From: Paenibacillus xylanexedens
Lineage (GTDB): Bacteria; Bacillota; Bacilli; Paenibacillales; Paenibacillaceae
Assembly: GCF_007680605.1 (NCBI RefSeq)
Contig: NZ_VEIO01000001.1
Span: 2,051,276-2,115,275, forward strand
Length of the DNA stretch: 64,000 bases
Reading direction: 5' to 3'
Shown one piece after another: positions 36,433 to 45,700 of the stretch. The translations under genes were made by a program, and so were the position numbers. The stretch's first letter is position 1. Every line of letters begins with the position of its first letter. The notes below the pieces were generated by a model. The model made no database searches and was not told the DNA's origin. It worked only from the letters and a program-made list of their open reading frames with translations.

Positions 36433-37482
36433 TTAATATTTAATCATATATAATGTGATCTCTTCACGATTATGAAACAGCTGCTTAGAACGCTGAATCT
36501 GCATCCGTGAACGCTCAAACGTATCGATCACTTCTTTTATAAGCGCAAGTGGTTTCTTGTGAAGCAATTTCACCGTAACAATGGCTGTCCCGCCGGATTG
36601 GAGACTATACAGAAGGTCAGATACCAGTCTGCTCATCAGCTTCGGACTCCAGCTCATATCACATACAAGCAGATCGAATTCACCTTCGCGGAAACGCACA
36701 TCACCTGCATTTTTTTTCAAAAACGTCAATTTAGGTGAAGCGAGCAAGGTTGCATCCATCTTCGCCGGGTCTACTGCTGTTACCTCAAGCCCGCGCTCAA
36801 GCAGGAATGATGTCCATCCCCCGGGTGCTGCGCCAATATCAAGTGCCTTGTGAAACGAAGTAAAATCAATACCAAACGTTTGCTCCGCTTCAAGCAACTT
36901 AAATTTGGCTCGTGAGATTTGTCCTTCTTCCTTCTGAAAACGGATCGCTCCACCACTCCAGTCGGACAGATTCTGTTCCGGTCTGGATACACCTGCATAT
37001 AACATATCATTAGCAGCAAATACCGAAATGACATATTCCGCATCCCGAATAACCCATTCACAGCCCAGATCACCCAGTTTTTCTGTCAGCATTTGTTTCA
37101 ATGAAGCTGCGTTTTCGCGCCAAAAAGAACCCTCCGTTTTGCGAGTTTGCAAAACGACCTGCGCACCAGACAATTCCTTATGGTTCAGAATAAATGCAAT
37201 CAATTTCTCCAGTGACTGCTCTGCATCCTCTGTATTCTCTTGAAATTGAACAGGCTGGATGTGACGCAAAAACGTCGGAGACTCTTGCAGAAGTCTAATC
37301 GAGACTTCTTCCTCTGCAACTGGTAAACCAGCCAGTAGAATCTCGCCTGGAACCAGAACCGTGCTCTTCACTGCTCCAAAAGTGCGGCGCAATTCCTCCT
37401 GCGCATAAGGTGCAAAGCCGTGATTGGCCGTGCATATAAAACGGGAAAAGTCTGTTTCTCCCGAAACCGATTGTGTACTCAA
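36433..37482 (-). CDS. RlmM-like SAM-dependent RNA 2'-O-methyltransferase
   Basis: A 349-residue protein. The C-terminal half is an FtsJ/RrmJ-type Rossmann methyltransferase: DIGAAPGGWTSFLLERG is the SAM-binding motif I, LLVCDMSW holds the second catalytic-type Asp, and VTVKLLHKK carries the catalytic lysine. The N-terminal half has THUMP-like character (AGVSRPEQNLSDWSGG precedes the fold), as in 23S rRNA C2498 methyltransferase RlmM. The start is TTG with GGAGGG 9 bases upstream, just past the stop of the ABC gene. It is the last gene of a cluster with the ABC ATPase and the thioredoxin-like gene. Confidence 0.85.
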   Translation of the reverse strand: MSTQSVSGETDFSRFICTANHGFAPYAQEELRRTFGAVKSTVLVPGEILLAGLPVAEEEVSIRLLQESPTFLRHIQPVQFQENTEDAEQSLEKLIAFILNHKELSGAQVVLQTRKTEGSFWRENAASLKQMLTEKLGDLGCEWVIRDAEYVISVFAANDMLYAGVSRPEQNLSDWSGGAIRFQKEEGQISRAKFKLLEAEQTFGIDFTSFHKALDIGAAPGGWTSFLLERGLEVTAVDPAKMDATLLASPKLTFLKKNAGDVRFREGEFDLLVCDMSWSPKLMSRLVSDLLYSLQSGGTAIVTVKLLHKKPLALIKEVIDTFERSRMQIQRSKQLFHNREEITLYMIKY

Positions 37483-37488
37483 CTTGTG

Positions 37489-38268
37489 TTACCCTCCAGA
37501 ACGTACGCGTATCCATGGACGATCCTCATGCCACTGGACTTCCACCGGAATATCATACGTATGCTTAATTGTATCTTCTGTTAAAATCTCGTGTTTTGGC
37601 CCCGCCGCAGCAATGCGTCCATCACGGATCAATGCGACATGAGTAAACAACGGCACGATCTCTTCCACATGATGGGTGACGTACACCACCGTCATATTCC
37701 GCTTGCGCAGACGATCAATCTCAATCAGCATCTTTTCACGTTCATACAGATCAAGGCCAGCACAAGGCTCGTCCATAATAAGCAACTTTGGTTCTGCCAT
37801 TAACGAACGTGCCAACATGACTTTTTTGCGTTCTCCCTGGGATAACGTTCCCAGCGAGTGATTTGCCAATTTTGCGAAACCCATCTCATCCAGCAGTTGC
37901 ATCGCCTTTGTTTTCACTTCATCTGGAATCGTCTGATAAAAGCGCAAAAAGGCATAGGCTCCTGTAGCGACAACCTCCCACACCGGATCACGTAAGGTCA
38001 ATTTTTCGATCAGTGTTTGGCTGATATAACCGATCTCTTTGCGTACCTCCCGGACATCACATTGCCCGTACACGTTACCGAGCACTTCAATGCGTCCCGA
38101 ACTTGGAAACATATATCCATTCATCATTTCCAGCAGTGTGGTTTTACCTGATCCATTACGCCCCAGGATAACCCAATGTTCCCCTGGTTCAATGCGTAAA
38201 TGAACGTCATCAAGTATTTGATTTTCTTCGCGACGAAGCGAAATGTTCTCCATCACTACAACACTCAT
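37489..38268 (-). CDS. ABC transporter ATP-binding protein, YlmA-like
   Basis: A 259-residue ATPase with Walker A GRNGSGKTT, Q-loop YISQTLI, signature LSQGERKK, Walker B LLIMDEP and the switch histidine in VTHHVEE. It resembles iron/vitamin-type importer ATPases and B. subtilis YlmA. No permease gene is adjacent, so the transported substrate, if any, is unknown. The ATG overlaps the stop codon of the thioredoxin-like gene by 4 bases. Confidence 0.88.
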   Translation of the reverse strand: MSVVVMENISLRREENQILDDVHLRIEPGEHWVILGRNGSGKTTLLEMMNGYMFPSSGRIEVLGNVYGQCDVREVRKEIGYISQTLIEKLTLRDPVWEVVATGAYAFLRFYQTIPDEVKTKAMQLLDEMGFAKLANHSLGTLSQGERKKVMLARSLMAEPKLLIMDEPCAGLDLYEREKMLIEIDRLRKRNMTVVYVTHHVEEIVPLFTHVALIRDGRIAAAGPKHEILTEDTIKHTYDIPVEVQWHEDRPWIRVRSGG

Positions 38269-38582
38269 TTTAATACCGCCTTCCGAATCTCATTGAGCAG
38301 ATGCTCAACCGAGTTCATCCGATAGACCATCCTGGGTACATCTTGCTCACCATCAAACAACATTAAAGCCGGTACACTCGAAATCTGGAACTGCTGCACA
38401 AGCTCCGGAATATCATGAATATTCATCTCATATAAAACACCTTCTGGCAACATATGCTCAGCAACCTCCAGCATACGGCGTGCCGCTGCACACGTTCCGC
38501 ATAACGGAGTATAGATAAATACAGCTTGAGGCAACCCTTCCCATACACCGCGCATTACCATTTTAGACGTAATCGGCTTCAT
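38265..38582 (-). CDS. Thioredoxin-like protein
   Basis: A 105-residue protein with a thioredoxin fold. The redox site is C28-G-T-C31 in YTPLCGTCAAARRML, and the cis-proline is in SSVPALMLF. CGTC is unlike the CGPC of general thioredoxin and fits small, specialised family members. No signal peptide is present. It overlaps both neighbours by 4 bases, so its expression is tied to them by translational coupling. Confidence 0.85.
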   Translation of the reverse strand: MKPITSKMVMRGVWEGLPQAVFIYTPLCGTCAAARRMLEVAEHMLPEGVLYEMNIHDIPELVQQFQISSVPALMLFDGEQDVPRMVYRMNSVEHLLNEIRKAVLK

Positions 38583-38920
38583 AACTTCTCAGCCTCCGCA
38601 GCCACCCGCAACATGACTTCACCTGTCATCGGACCGTTATGAATTATAACGGATTCAGGTTTGTTGCTATACAACATCTCGTACATCTGGCGTTTTCCAT
38701 ACATACTCGACGTATGTAAATAGATCTCACGCGGATAGAGCCCTTCCCGTACAATCGCCGCAGCTACTTCACCGCCATTCATCGAATCCGGCCCAAGTTC
38801 ATAGTCCAGTGATAGAATGTCTACTTCGCCATCTCGCAATAACAAAAGGCATTCCTCAGCATTGCTAGCCAGAACAAACCCTTTTGGACAAGAACGATAG
38901 TCATCCAGAAAAACATGCAT
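38579..38920 (-). CDS. Receiver-like protein (cyclic-phosphate-processing receiver type)
   Basis: A 113-residue single-domain protein: VFLDDYRSCP carries an acidic pair after strand 1 and ILSLDYELGPDSMNGGEV carries an aspartate at the phosphoacceptor-like position. This fits the receiver-like domain group found next to cyclic-phosphate signalling or anti-phage genes, but here it stands beside a thioredoxin-like gene. There is no DNA-binding output domain. ATG at 38920 with GGAGGT 8 bases upstream. Function unknown. Confidence 0.65.
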   Translation of the reverse strand: MHVFLDDYRSCPKGFVLASNAEECLLLLRDGEVDILSLDYELGPDSMNGGEVAAAIVREGLYPREIYLHTSSMYGKRQMYEMLYSNKPESVIIHNGPMTGEVMLRVAAEAEKL

Positions 38921-38938
38921 CGCCTCGCACCTCCCCAC

Positions 38939-39787
38939 TTATAACCAGGAACGCATGAGCTGTATATCGTCACTGTGCGTTCCGTCTTCTCCTGTTTCCG
39001 TCTCCATTACAACAACCGCTTGCATAATATTTGGTGATTGCAGAAGTCTCTGCATCGATTCATAGCCAATCTGTCCATGACCAATTCTCGCATGTCTGTC
39101 TTTGTTCAGACCGGATGCATATTTCGAATCATTGAAATGAACAGCCGCCAGGTCATCCCAATATCCCAGCTGCCTGCCTTTTTCCAACAAAACGTTCTCA
39201 TCTCCAGCCTTCCACATCCCCGAAGCAAAAGCATGACATGTGTCGAAACAAAATGCAATATGTTCAGGGTATCGACTCAGCTTGCGAATCTGGATCATTT
39301 CTTCCATCGTTGTCCCCATGGGTCCATGATCTCCTGCCTGATTTTCAAGCAAAATCTTGGATTCGCCTTGCCACCCTTCCAGTGCAGTGTCCAGACAGTG
39401 AATCAAATTACGATACCCCTCTAGCGGATCTTTCGTTTGTATATGGCCAAAATGAACAACTGTTCCAACCGAACCACATGCATTAGAAATCTCAAGATCA
39501 TTGCGAATCGATGAAACAATAGCATGAAACCCCGCCTCTCCACGGGTCATGCCCAGTGCCGGATTCGTAGGATAAGGTGAGTGAGCAATGGATGCCATAC
39601 CATGTTCTCCACACCAGTCCCTGCACAATGCAGCATCTTTCCGATCAAGACTTTTCAGACTAAGACTGCGCGGATTTTTCGGAAAATACTGAAAAGCCGT
39701 CGCTCCCATCTCATATGCTCTCTTGGCCGCCTGTAAAAATCCGCCTTTAGTGCTGACATGTGCGCCGATGCCGGTTTTAGGCCTCAT
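38939..39787 (-). CDS. nfo: Endonuclease IV (AP endonuclease)
   Basis: A 282-residue TIM-barrel zinc enzyme that cuts DNA at abasic sites. Metal ligands are seen in GAHVSTKGG, VHFGHI, LLENQAGDHG, FCFDTCHAFASG, VHFNDSK and DRHARIGHGQIG. The ATG at 39787 overlaps the 3' end of the DNA glycosylase gene, which makes the abasic sites it works on. No clear ribosome binding site precedes it; upstream in-frame starts inside the glycosylase gene are possible. Confidence 0.9.
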   Translation of the reverse strand: MRPKTGIGAHVSTKGGFLQAAKRAYEMGATAFQYFPKNPRSLSLKSLDRKDAALCRDWCGEHGMASIAHSPYPTNPALGMTRGEAGFHAIVSSIRNDLEISNACGSVGTVVHFGHIQTKDPLEGYRNLIHCLDTALEGWQGESKILLENQAGDHGPMGTTMEEMIQIRKLSRYPEHIAFCFDTCHAFASGMWKAGDENVLLEKGRQLGYWDDLAAVHFNDSKYASGLNKDRHARIGHGQIGYESMQRLLQSPNIMQAVVVMETETGEDGTHSDDIQLMRSWL

Positions 39788-40598
39788 GCTGACATTGCGG
39801 ACAGAAAAATGCCTTTTTGCCCGTAATTTCAACTCGTTCAATAGTTCCCCCGCAGCGAGGACAAGTTTCACCCTCCCGGTCATAGACCCGGCACTGCTCG
39901 TCAAATTTTCCTGTTTTGTTGTCTCCCTGCATTAGCGGCATTTCCATATAACCGCCCTCGTGCGCTGCCTCGCGTAACACCGATTGCATAGAGTGATACA
40001 GTCGCTCTGTCAGTTCAGTTGAGTTCGCAATGTTCTGCGTTTTTGAGCTTGGTCTAAGTCCCGCTGCGAAGGCGATTTCATCTGAATAACAATTGCCGAT
40101 GCCAGCGATAATATGTTGATTTACCAAGGTTGTTTTGAGTGTTCCCCTGCGACCTTTAAGCAACGTAGCAAAACGTTCTTTGTTCATGCGACGATCCAGA
40201 GGCTCCGGACCTAAATCAGACATAGCTTCTTCCGTTTCCTTGGAAGACATCAGATGCAGATACCCAAGACGCAAACCGATGAAGAACAGAATATGTTCTC
40301 CGAATTGAATCTCTACCTGTGTGGTGCGGTCAGGACGCTCGTCCTCAGTCCCCCAGAACAACATGCCACCCAGCATAAGATGCAACACAAGACGTTTGCC
40401 GTTTGCAAGGTGAAAGATCAGATGTTTAGCGCGCCGTTCCACAAATATAATCCGATTGCCTGTTAACTCATCTATAAACACATCAGCGGTCGTATTGATC
40501 GTCTTTTCACGGTTCACAACTACCCCTGTAATCGGTAAATCAAGGATATGCTCGGACAATAACGTCCTGTAATTTTCCATTTCCGGTAACTCTGGCAT
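39777..40598 (-). CDS. Fpg/Nei family DNA glycosylase
   Basis: A 273-residue bifunctional base-excision-repair enzyme. The catalytic proline P2 and E3 are in the N-terminal MPELPEMENYR. K58 in ERRAKHLIF is the conserved beta-loop lysine. The C-terminal zinc finger has CRVYDREGETCPRCGG and FFCPQC. The start PELPEMENY differs from the classical MutM PELPEVETVR, so this is a Fpg/Nei-like subgroup and the exact lesion preference is open. It overlaps nfo by 11 bases and follows the NagD-like gene by 7 bases. Confidence 0.88.
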   Translation of the reverse strand: MPELPEMENYRTLLSEHILDLPITGVVVNREKTINTTADVFIDELTGNRIIFVERRAKHLIFHLANGKRLVLHLMLGGMLFWGTEDERPDRTTQVEIQFGEHILFFIGLRLGYLHLMSSKETEEAMSDLGPEPLDRRMNKERFATLLKGRRGTLKTTLVNQHIIAGIGNCYSDEIAFAAGLRPSSKTQNIANSTELTERLYHSMQSVLREAAHEGGYMEMPLMQGDNKTGKFDEQCRVYDREGETCPRCGGTIERVEITGKKAFFCPQCQHEA

Positions 40599-40605
40599 TC
40601 TTTAT

Positions 40606-41415
40606 CTACTCCTTCTTGGAAGCCTGGCCTGCCTTTTGGGCTAACCATGCAGTCAGTGTATGCAAATCTTCAAAAATATGATCTGGACGCGCCTTCGCAG
40701 CTTGAATATGTCCATCCATATTTTCATGTGTAGTAATGCCTGTAAGAACAAGTATCGTTTCACAGCCTGCTGCCACGCCTGCAGCAATATCCGTGCGCAT
40801 ATTATCTCCGATAACAGCCACTTCTTCTGCCTTCAAGTTCAACCGGCGGATGGCTGATCTCATAATAATGCTTGAGGGTTTACCGATCACCGTTGGCTGC
40901 ACGCCAGTAGCCGCCTCAATCGCAGCCCCAATCGTGCCCGCGCCGGGCGTTAATCCATCATCAGCCGGAAGCTGAAGATCAGGGTTAGTCATAACAAACT
41001 TAGCTCCCCCATTAATCCAGCGGAGTGCCTTCGTTAATTTTTGATAGGTAAATTCGCGGTCGATTCCTTGGATCACAACATCTGGCTCAGCCTCCGTCAG
41101 AATTAAACCCGCTTCTTCAATGGCCTGTAACAGCCCGAGTTCCCCGATACATGCCACCTTCGCGCCGGGAAAATCTGCAGCAACATATTCGGCCGCGGCA
41201 ACCGCAGAGGTACATACCTCGGAAGCATCCGCTTCTATCCCCATGCCATTCAAATGATCAGCCACACCTTGGGGTGTACGGGAAGAATTATTCGTTACAA
41301 ACAAATAAGGAACTCCCTGCTTTCGCAACGTTCGAATCAGCTCATCGGCTCCATCAATACGATGCCTGCCATGATACAATGTACCATCCAGATCGATCAG
41401 ATAGGCCTTAATCAT
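40606..41415 (-). CDS. HAD-IIA phosphatase, NagD-like
   Basis: A 269-residue HAD phosphatase of the NagD/AraL/4-nitrophenylphosphatase group. Motif I is YLIDLDGTLYHG, motif II VTNNSS, motif III the lysine in VIGKPS, and motif IV VIGDNMRTDIAAG. The C2-type cap lies between motifs II and III. ATG at 41415 follows AAAGGAAG at 8 bases. It heads a three-gene unit with the DNA glycosylase and endonuclease IV genes. Metabolite repair or sugar-phosphate turnover is likely; the substrate is unknown. Confidence 0.87.
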   Translation of the reverse strand: MIKAYLIDLDGTLYHGRHRIDGADELIRTLRKQGVPYLFVTNNSSRTPQGVADHLNGMGIEADASEVCTSAVAAAEYVAADFPGAKVACIGELGLLQAIEEAGLILTEAEPDVVIQGIDREFTYQKLTKALRWINGGAKFVMTNPDLQLPADDGLTPGAGTIGAAIEAATGVQPTVIGKPSSIIMRSAIRRLNLKAEEVAVIGDNMRTDIAAGVAAGCETILVLTGITTHENMDGHIQAAKARPDHIFEDLHTLTAWLAQKAGQASKKE

Positions 41416-41487
41416 ACATTGCACTTCCTTTCTCCATTCTGTTAACATTTCATCCCCTTAACAAAATCAGGCGATGCAAACAAACCT

Positions 41488-41652
41488 TTATACTATGTAT
41501 TCAAACATGTAGGATGGTTCAGTCTCATAGTAAGGAGCACACAACAAGTCGAACCGGATCGAACACGGACGTTTTAACTCGCGCGCCTTCTGTACAAGCT
41601 TGTCATTTCCTGCGCTTTCCCGGAAAATAATTCGGAAAATTTCCCTACTCAT
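41488..41652 (-). CDS. Small protein of unknown function
   Basis: A possible 54-residue protein (MSREIFRIIFRESAG...EPSYMFEYIV) between the rnz and NagD-like genes. AGGATGG lies upstream of the ATG. Composition is ordinary for a soluble protein, with no signal or membrane segment. Longer in-frame starts would overlap the rnz terminator and are not favoured. Conservation would be needed to confirm that it is a gene. Confidence 0.4.
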   Translation of the reverse strand: MSREIFRIIFRESAGNDKLVQKARELKRPCSIRFDLLCAPYYETEPSYMFEYIV

Positions 41653-41686
41653 ATTGCCCATCCTACACGCTTTCTGAACAGATTGC

Positions 41687-41721
41687 AAAAGGGACCTCGG
41701 GAACGTTTCTCCCTCAGTCCC
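41687..41721 (-). terminator. Terminator after rnz
   Basis: On the minus strand GGGAC..AGGGA pairs with TTCCC..GTCCC, followed by TTTTGC. The T tract is short. Confidence 0.55.
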
Positions 41722-41774
41722 GTCTCACTCGCCGGTTGTTGATATAGCCTGCGTCATGAATCAAGGCCACCGCT

Positions 41775-42719
41775 TTATAGCGAAGAATCATGCTTCCCAT
41801 GAACCACAGAAATCAGTTGGTGCTCGTTCGCAAGTCTTGTGTTCGGGAAGATACTCTTGGCTTCTTCGAGTAATGGCTGAAGCTGTTCCTCATCTTTATA
41901 ACGGGAACTGAAGTGAGTCATAATGAGCTGACCCACATTTGCCGCTAGAGCCGCTTCCGCCGCTTGTCTGGACGTACTATGATAGTACTCATGAGCAGTT
42001 TCGGCCAGATCATGCATAAACGTCGCTTCATGTACAAGAACATCCGCATTCTGAGCCAGAGGTTTCACGTTTTCGCAAGGACGCGTATCACCCAGAATCG
42101 TAATCACCATTCCACGTTTCGGTGCTCCCAAAACATCCTCAGGACGAACCGTATCACCACTATCCAGTGTAATCGTCTCTCCGCGCTTTAACCGCCCAAA
42201 CAATGGGCCTGGTTTCAGACCGTACGTTGCTAGTTTAGCCGGATCAAGACTACCTGGACGATCTTTCTCCGTAATCCGATATCCATAGCTGTCAATACGG
42301 TGTTCGAGCAGGGCCGATTCGACGATAAAGCTGTCATCTTCAAACAGTACCCCGCCTGTATGCTCCACAATATTCAAATCATAATTCAAACGAGACTGGC
42401 TAATCTCCATCGTTGTTGCAATCATGCGCTCCGTCCCTGGTGGTCCATACACCGTGAGCGGAGTCGTTCCGCCCTGATATGCCCTGCTTGACAGCAAACC
42501 AGGTAATCCAAACACATGGTCACCATGCAGATGGGTAATAAATATTTTCTCCAATTTGCTTAGTTTAAGCGGAGAACTTAAAATCTGGTGCTGTGTCCCT
42601 TCTCCGCAGTCAAACAACCACAGCGCTCTGCGCTCATCCAACATGCGTAGTCCGATGGACGTTACATTCCGTTGCAGCGTAGGTACACCAGCATTAGTTC
42701 CCAGGAAATATAGTTCCAT
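41775..42719 (-). CDS. rnz: Ribonuclease Z
   Basis: A 314-residue metallo-beta-lactamase-fold endonuclease that trims tRNA 3' ends. The zinc motif is THLHGDHVFGLPGLL, and VHEATFMHDLAETAHEYYHST and MTHFSSRY complete the metal site and active centre. The N-terminal MELYFLGTNAGVPTLQRNVTS is typical. ATG at 42719 with AAGAGGTG upstream is preferred; the longer frame upstream has no support. A terminator separates it from metH. Confidence 0.93.
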   Translation of the reverse strand: MELYFLGTNAGVPTLQRNVTSIGLRMLDERRALWLFDCGEGTQHQILSSPLKLSKLEKIFITHLHGDHVFGLPGLLSSRAYQGGTTPLTVYGPPGTERMIATTMEISQSRLNYDLNIVEHTGGVLFEDDSFIVESALLEHRIDSYGYRITEKDRPGSLDPAKLATYGLKPGPLFGRLKRGETITLDSGDTVRPEDVLGAPKRGMVITILGDTRPCENVKPLAQNADVLVHEATFMHDLAETAHEYYHSTSRQAAEAALAANVGQLIMTHFSSRYKDEEQLQPLLEEAKSIFPNTRLANEHQLISVVHGKHDSSL

Positions 42720-42748
42720 TCTGGATCGCACCTCTTTCTGTTGCCAGC

Positions 42749-42773
42749 AAAAAACCTCCGACCATGCGGAGGG
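42749..42773 (-). terminator. Terminator of metH
   Basis: On the minus strand CCTCCGCATGGTCGGAGG forms a hairpin followed by TTTTTT, 22 bases after the metH stop codon. Confidence 0.88.
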
Positions 42774-42795
42774 CTTGCCTGAACAACTTATCAAT

Positions 42796-45700
42796 TTATG
42801 CTTTTTCGACGTTAAAATATTTGGCCTGCGGATGGCTGAATACCATGGCGGACACCGATGCTTCAGGTTCCATCATGAAACCTTCCGTCAACTCTACTCC
42901 GATATCTTCAGGCTGCATCAGCTTGAATAACGGACCCTGATCCTCCAGATCCGGACAAGCCGGATACCCAAAGGATACTCGAATCCCCTGATAACGTGCG
43001 CCATGACGTTGTTTCATCGTCATATCAGCCGGGTCTGGGAAACCCCAGATATCCCTCATCATGTGATGCACACGTTCTGCCAGCCCTTCCGCCACTTCCA
43101 GTGCTACAGACTGCAACGCATGCGAGCGTAGATAATCCCCTTGATCCTTCCATGCCGTCGAAAGCTCGCGCACACCATGTCCCGCAGTGACAACGAGGAA
43201 GCCCACGTAATCCATTTCACCGGATTCAACTGGCTTCAGGAAGTCGGAAAGACACAGGAACGGCTCCACCTTCTGGCGTGGGAACGTAAAGGTATGCAGG
43301 ATATTGCTCGTATCTTGCGGATCATAAATGATGACGCTATTGCCGCTCGACTGCGCCGGGAAGAAACGATACATCGCATGAGCCTGAATGATTCCGTCAC
43401 GAACCGCTTCTTGCATAATGCCATCAACGACCGCCTTCAAATCCGTTGCCTTAGGATCACCCGCAGCGAGCAATTGCTCTACTGAACCACGAAGTCCCAA
43501 ATGATGCCCGAGTAGCATCTGCATGTTCACATAAGGCAGGATGTGTGATAACGGGTAATTCCGCAATGTATGACGCTCGAGATCAGGGGGTACAAGCACT
43601 GGATGATCAGCTGAAATGGCTGAGCGTTCTACCCGGGTTAACTCGGGTAGTGCTTGAACCTCTCCCGCATTTGAAGCATCGGCTTCTTTTTCCGCATCCA
43701 TCTCAGCCTGCATCACTTCCCGAGTTACTGGATTCATCAGCTTATTGGCCAGATCCAGACCATCCATTGCATCCTTCGCATAGACTACCATGCCGTTATA
43801 TTCAGGGCGTATCCGGTTTTTGGTAAACTTACGAGTCAATGCCGCTCCACCTACCATGATTGGCACATCAATACCAGCCGTGCGCAGATCCTGAGCGGTA
43901 AGGATCATCTGCTGAGCAGACTTAACGAGCAAACCTGAGAGGCCAATAGCGTCCACTTTTTCTTCTCTATATGCCTCAATAATACGCTCTGGTGGTACTT
44001 TTATACCCAAATTAATGATCCGGTAACCGTTGTTGGACAAGATGATCTCTACCAAGTTTTTACCGATATCATGTACGTCCCCTTTAACGGTGGCGAGAAT
44101 GATCTTACCTTTAACAGAAGTTTCGTTCTTCTCCATGAACTGCTCCAGATATGCGACTGAAGCCTTCATAACTTCGGCACTCTGAAGCACCTCCGCGACA
44201 ATTAACTCATTGTTGTTAAAGAGACGTCCGACTTCTTCCATGCCCCGCATCAACGGACCGTTGATGACTTCAAGCGCTGAATATTTGTTGAGAGCCTGCT
44301 CCAGATCGGGCAACAAACCCTCTTTGCTTCCTTCGACTACATAAGATGCGAGACGTTCTTCTAATGAAAGGTTCGATATTTTTTCTTTTTTCTCTACCTT
44401 TTTGTTACGGAAAGCGGCTACGAACGCAGCCAGCGTATCATCATTCGTATTATATAAAAGCTCTTCCGAGAGTCTGCGTTCTTCTTCCGGAATGGATGCG
44501 TAACGCTCCAGCTTTTCTGTATTCACGATGGCATAATCCAGACCTGCTTTGGTGCACTCGTACAGGAAAACAGAGTTTAACACCTCACGACCTGCCTCAG
44601 GCAGACCAAAGGAAATGTTACTAATACCCAAGATGGTATGGCACTCTGGTAACGCTTCTTTAATGATACGTATACCTTCGATCGTTTCTTTCGCAGATCC
44701 GATGTACTGCTCATCCCCCGTACCTACCGGAAAGACCAGTGTATCAAAAATAAGGTCTTCAGGCTTCAAGCCGTATTTATTCACCAGTAAATCATAGGAA
44801 CGTTTGGCTACTTCAAGCTTGTCCTCGCGGCTGATCGCCTGACCACGCTCGTCAATCGTTCCGACAACTACGGCTCCGCCATATTTATGCAACAAAGGTG
44901 TTACGAGCTCAAATTTCTCTTCTCCATCCTCAAGGTTAATGGAGTTAATTATTGCCTTACCTTGAGAATATTGAAGCGCTGTATCAATAACCGCCGCGTC
45001 TGTCGTATCAATCATCAGCGGAACCTTAACCTTTTTGACAACAAGTTCAAGGAACTTGATCATATCTTCTGTTTCCTCGCGGTCAGGGTCCTGTACGCAG
45101 ACGTCAACGATGTGTGCTCCGTTTTTCACTTGAGCCCGGGCAATTTCGGAAGCTTCCTCATACTTGCCCTCGACAATTAGTCGTTTGAATTTCCGTGAAC
45201 CAAGCACGTTGGTGCGCTCACCAACCATATAAGGACGATTGTCCTGTTCGACATATACCGGTTCAATTCCTGACAATGCAGGCGGGTGTGTTCCGTTCAA
45301 TTCCCTTGGGGGGTACTTGGCAAGTGTATCACGCATGGCACGGATATGCGCTGGGGTTGTTCCACAGCATCCTCCTGCAATGTTCAACCAGCCCTGTTCT
45401 GCAAAAGCACCAATCTTCTGCGCAAGTGAATCCGGTGATTCATGATAGTTACCATTCTCGTCAGGCAGACCTGCATTCGGATAACAACTCACAGCTACAG
45501 AAGCCATGCCAGACAAAGAACGAATATGGTCACGCATAAACTCCGGACCTGTCGCGCAGTTTAGTCCCACCGAAATTGGGTTAAGGTGTTCTAGGGATAT
45601 ATAAAAAGATTCAATGTTCTGACCGGCCAGAGTCGTACCCATAGGTTCAATCGTTCCTGAGATCATAAGAGGTAGCTTAATGCCACTTTGATCAAACGCT

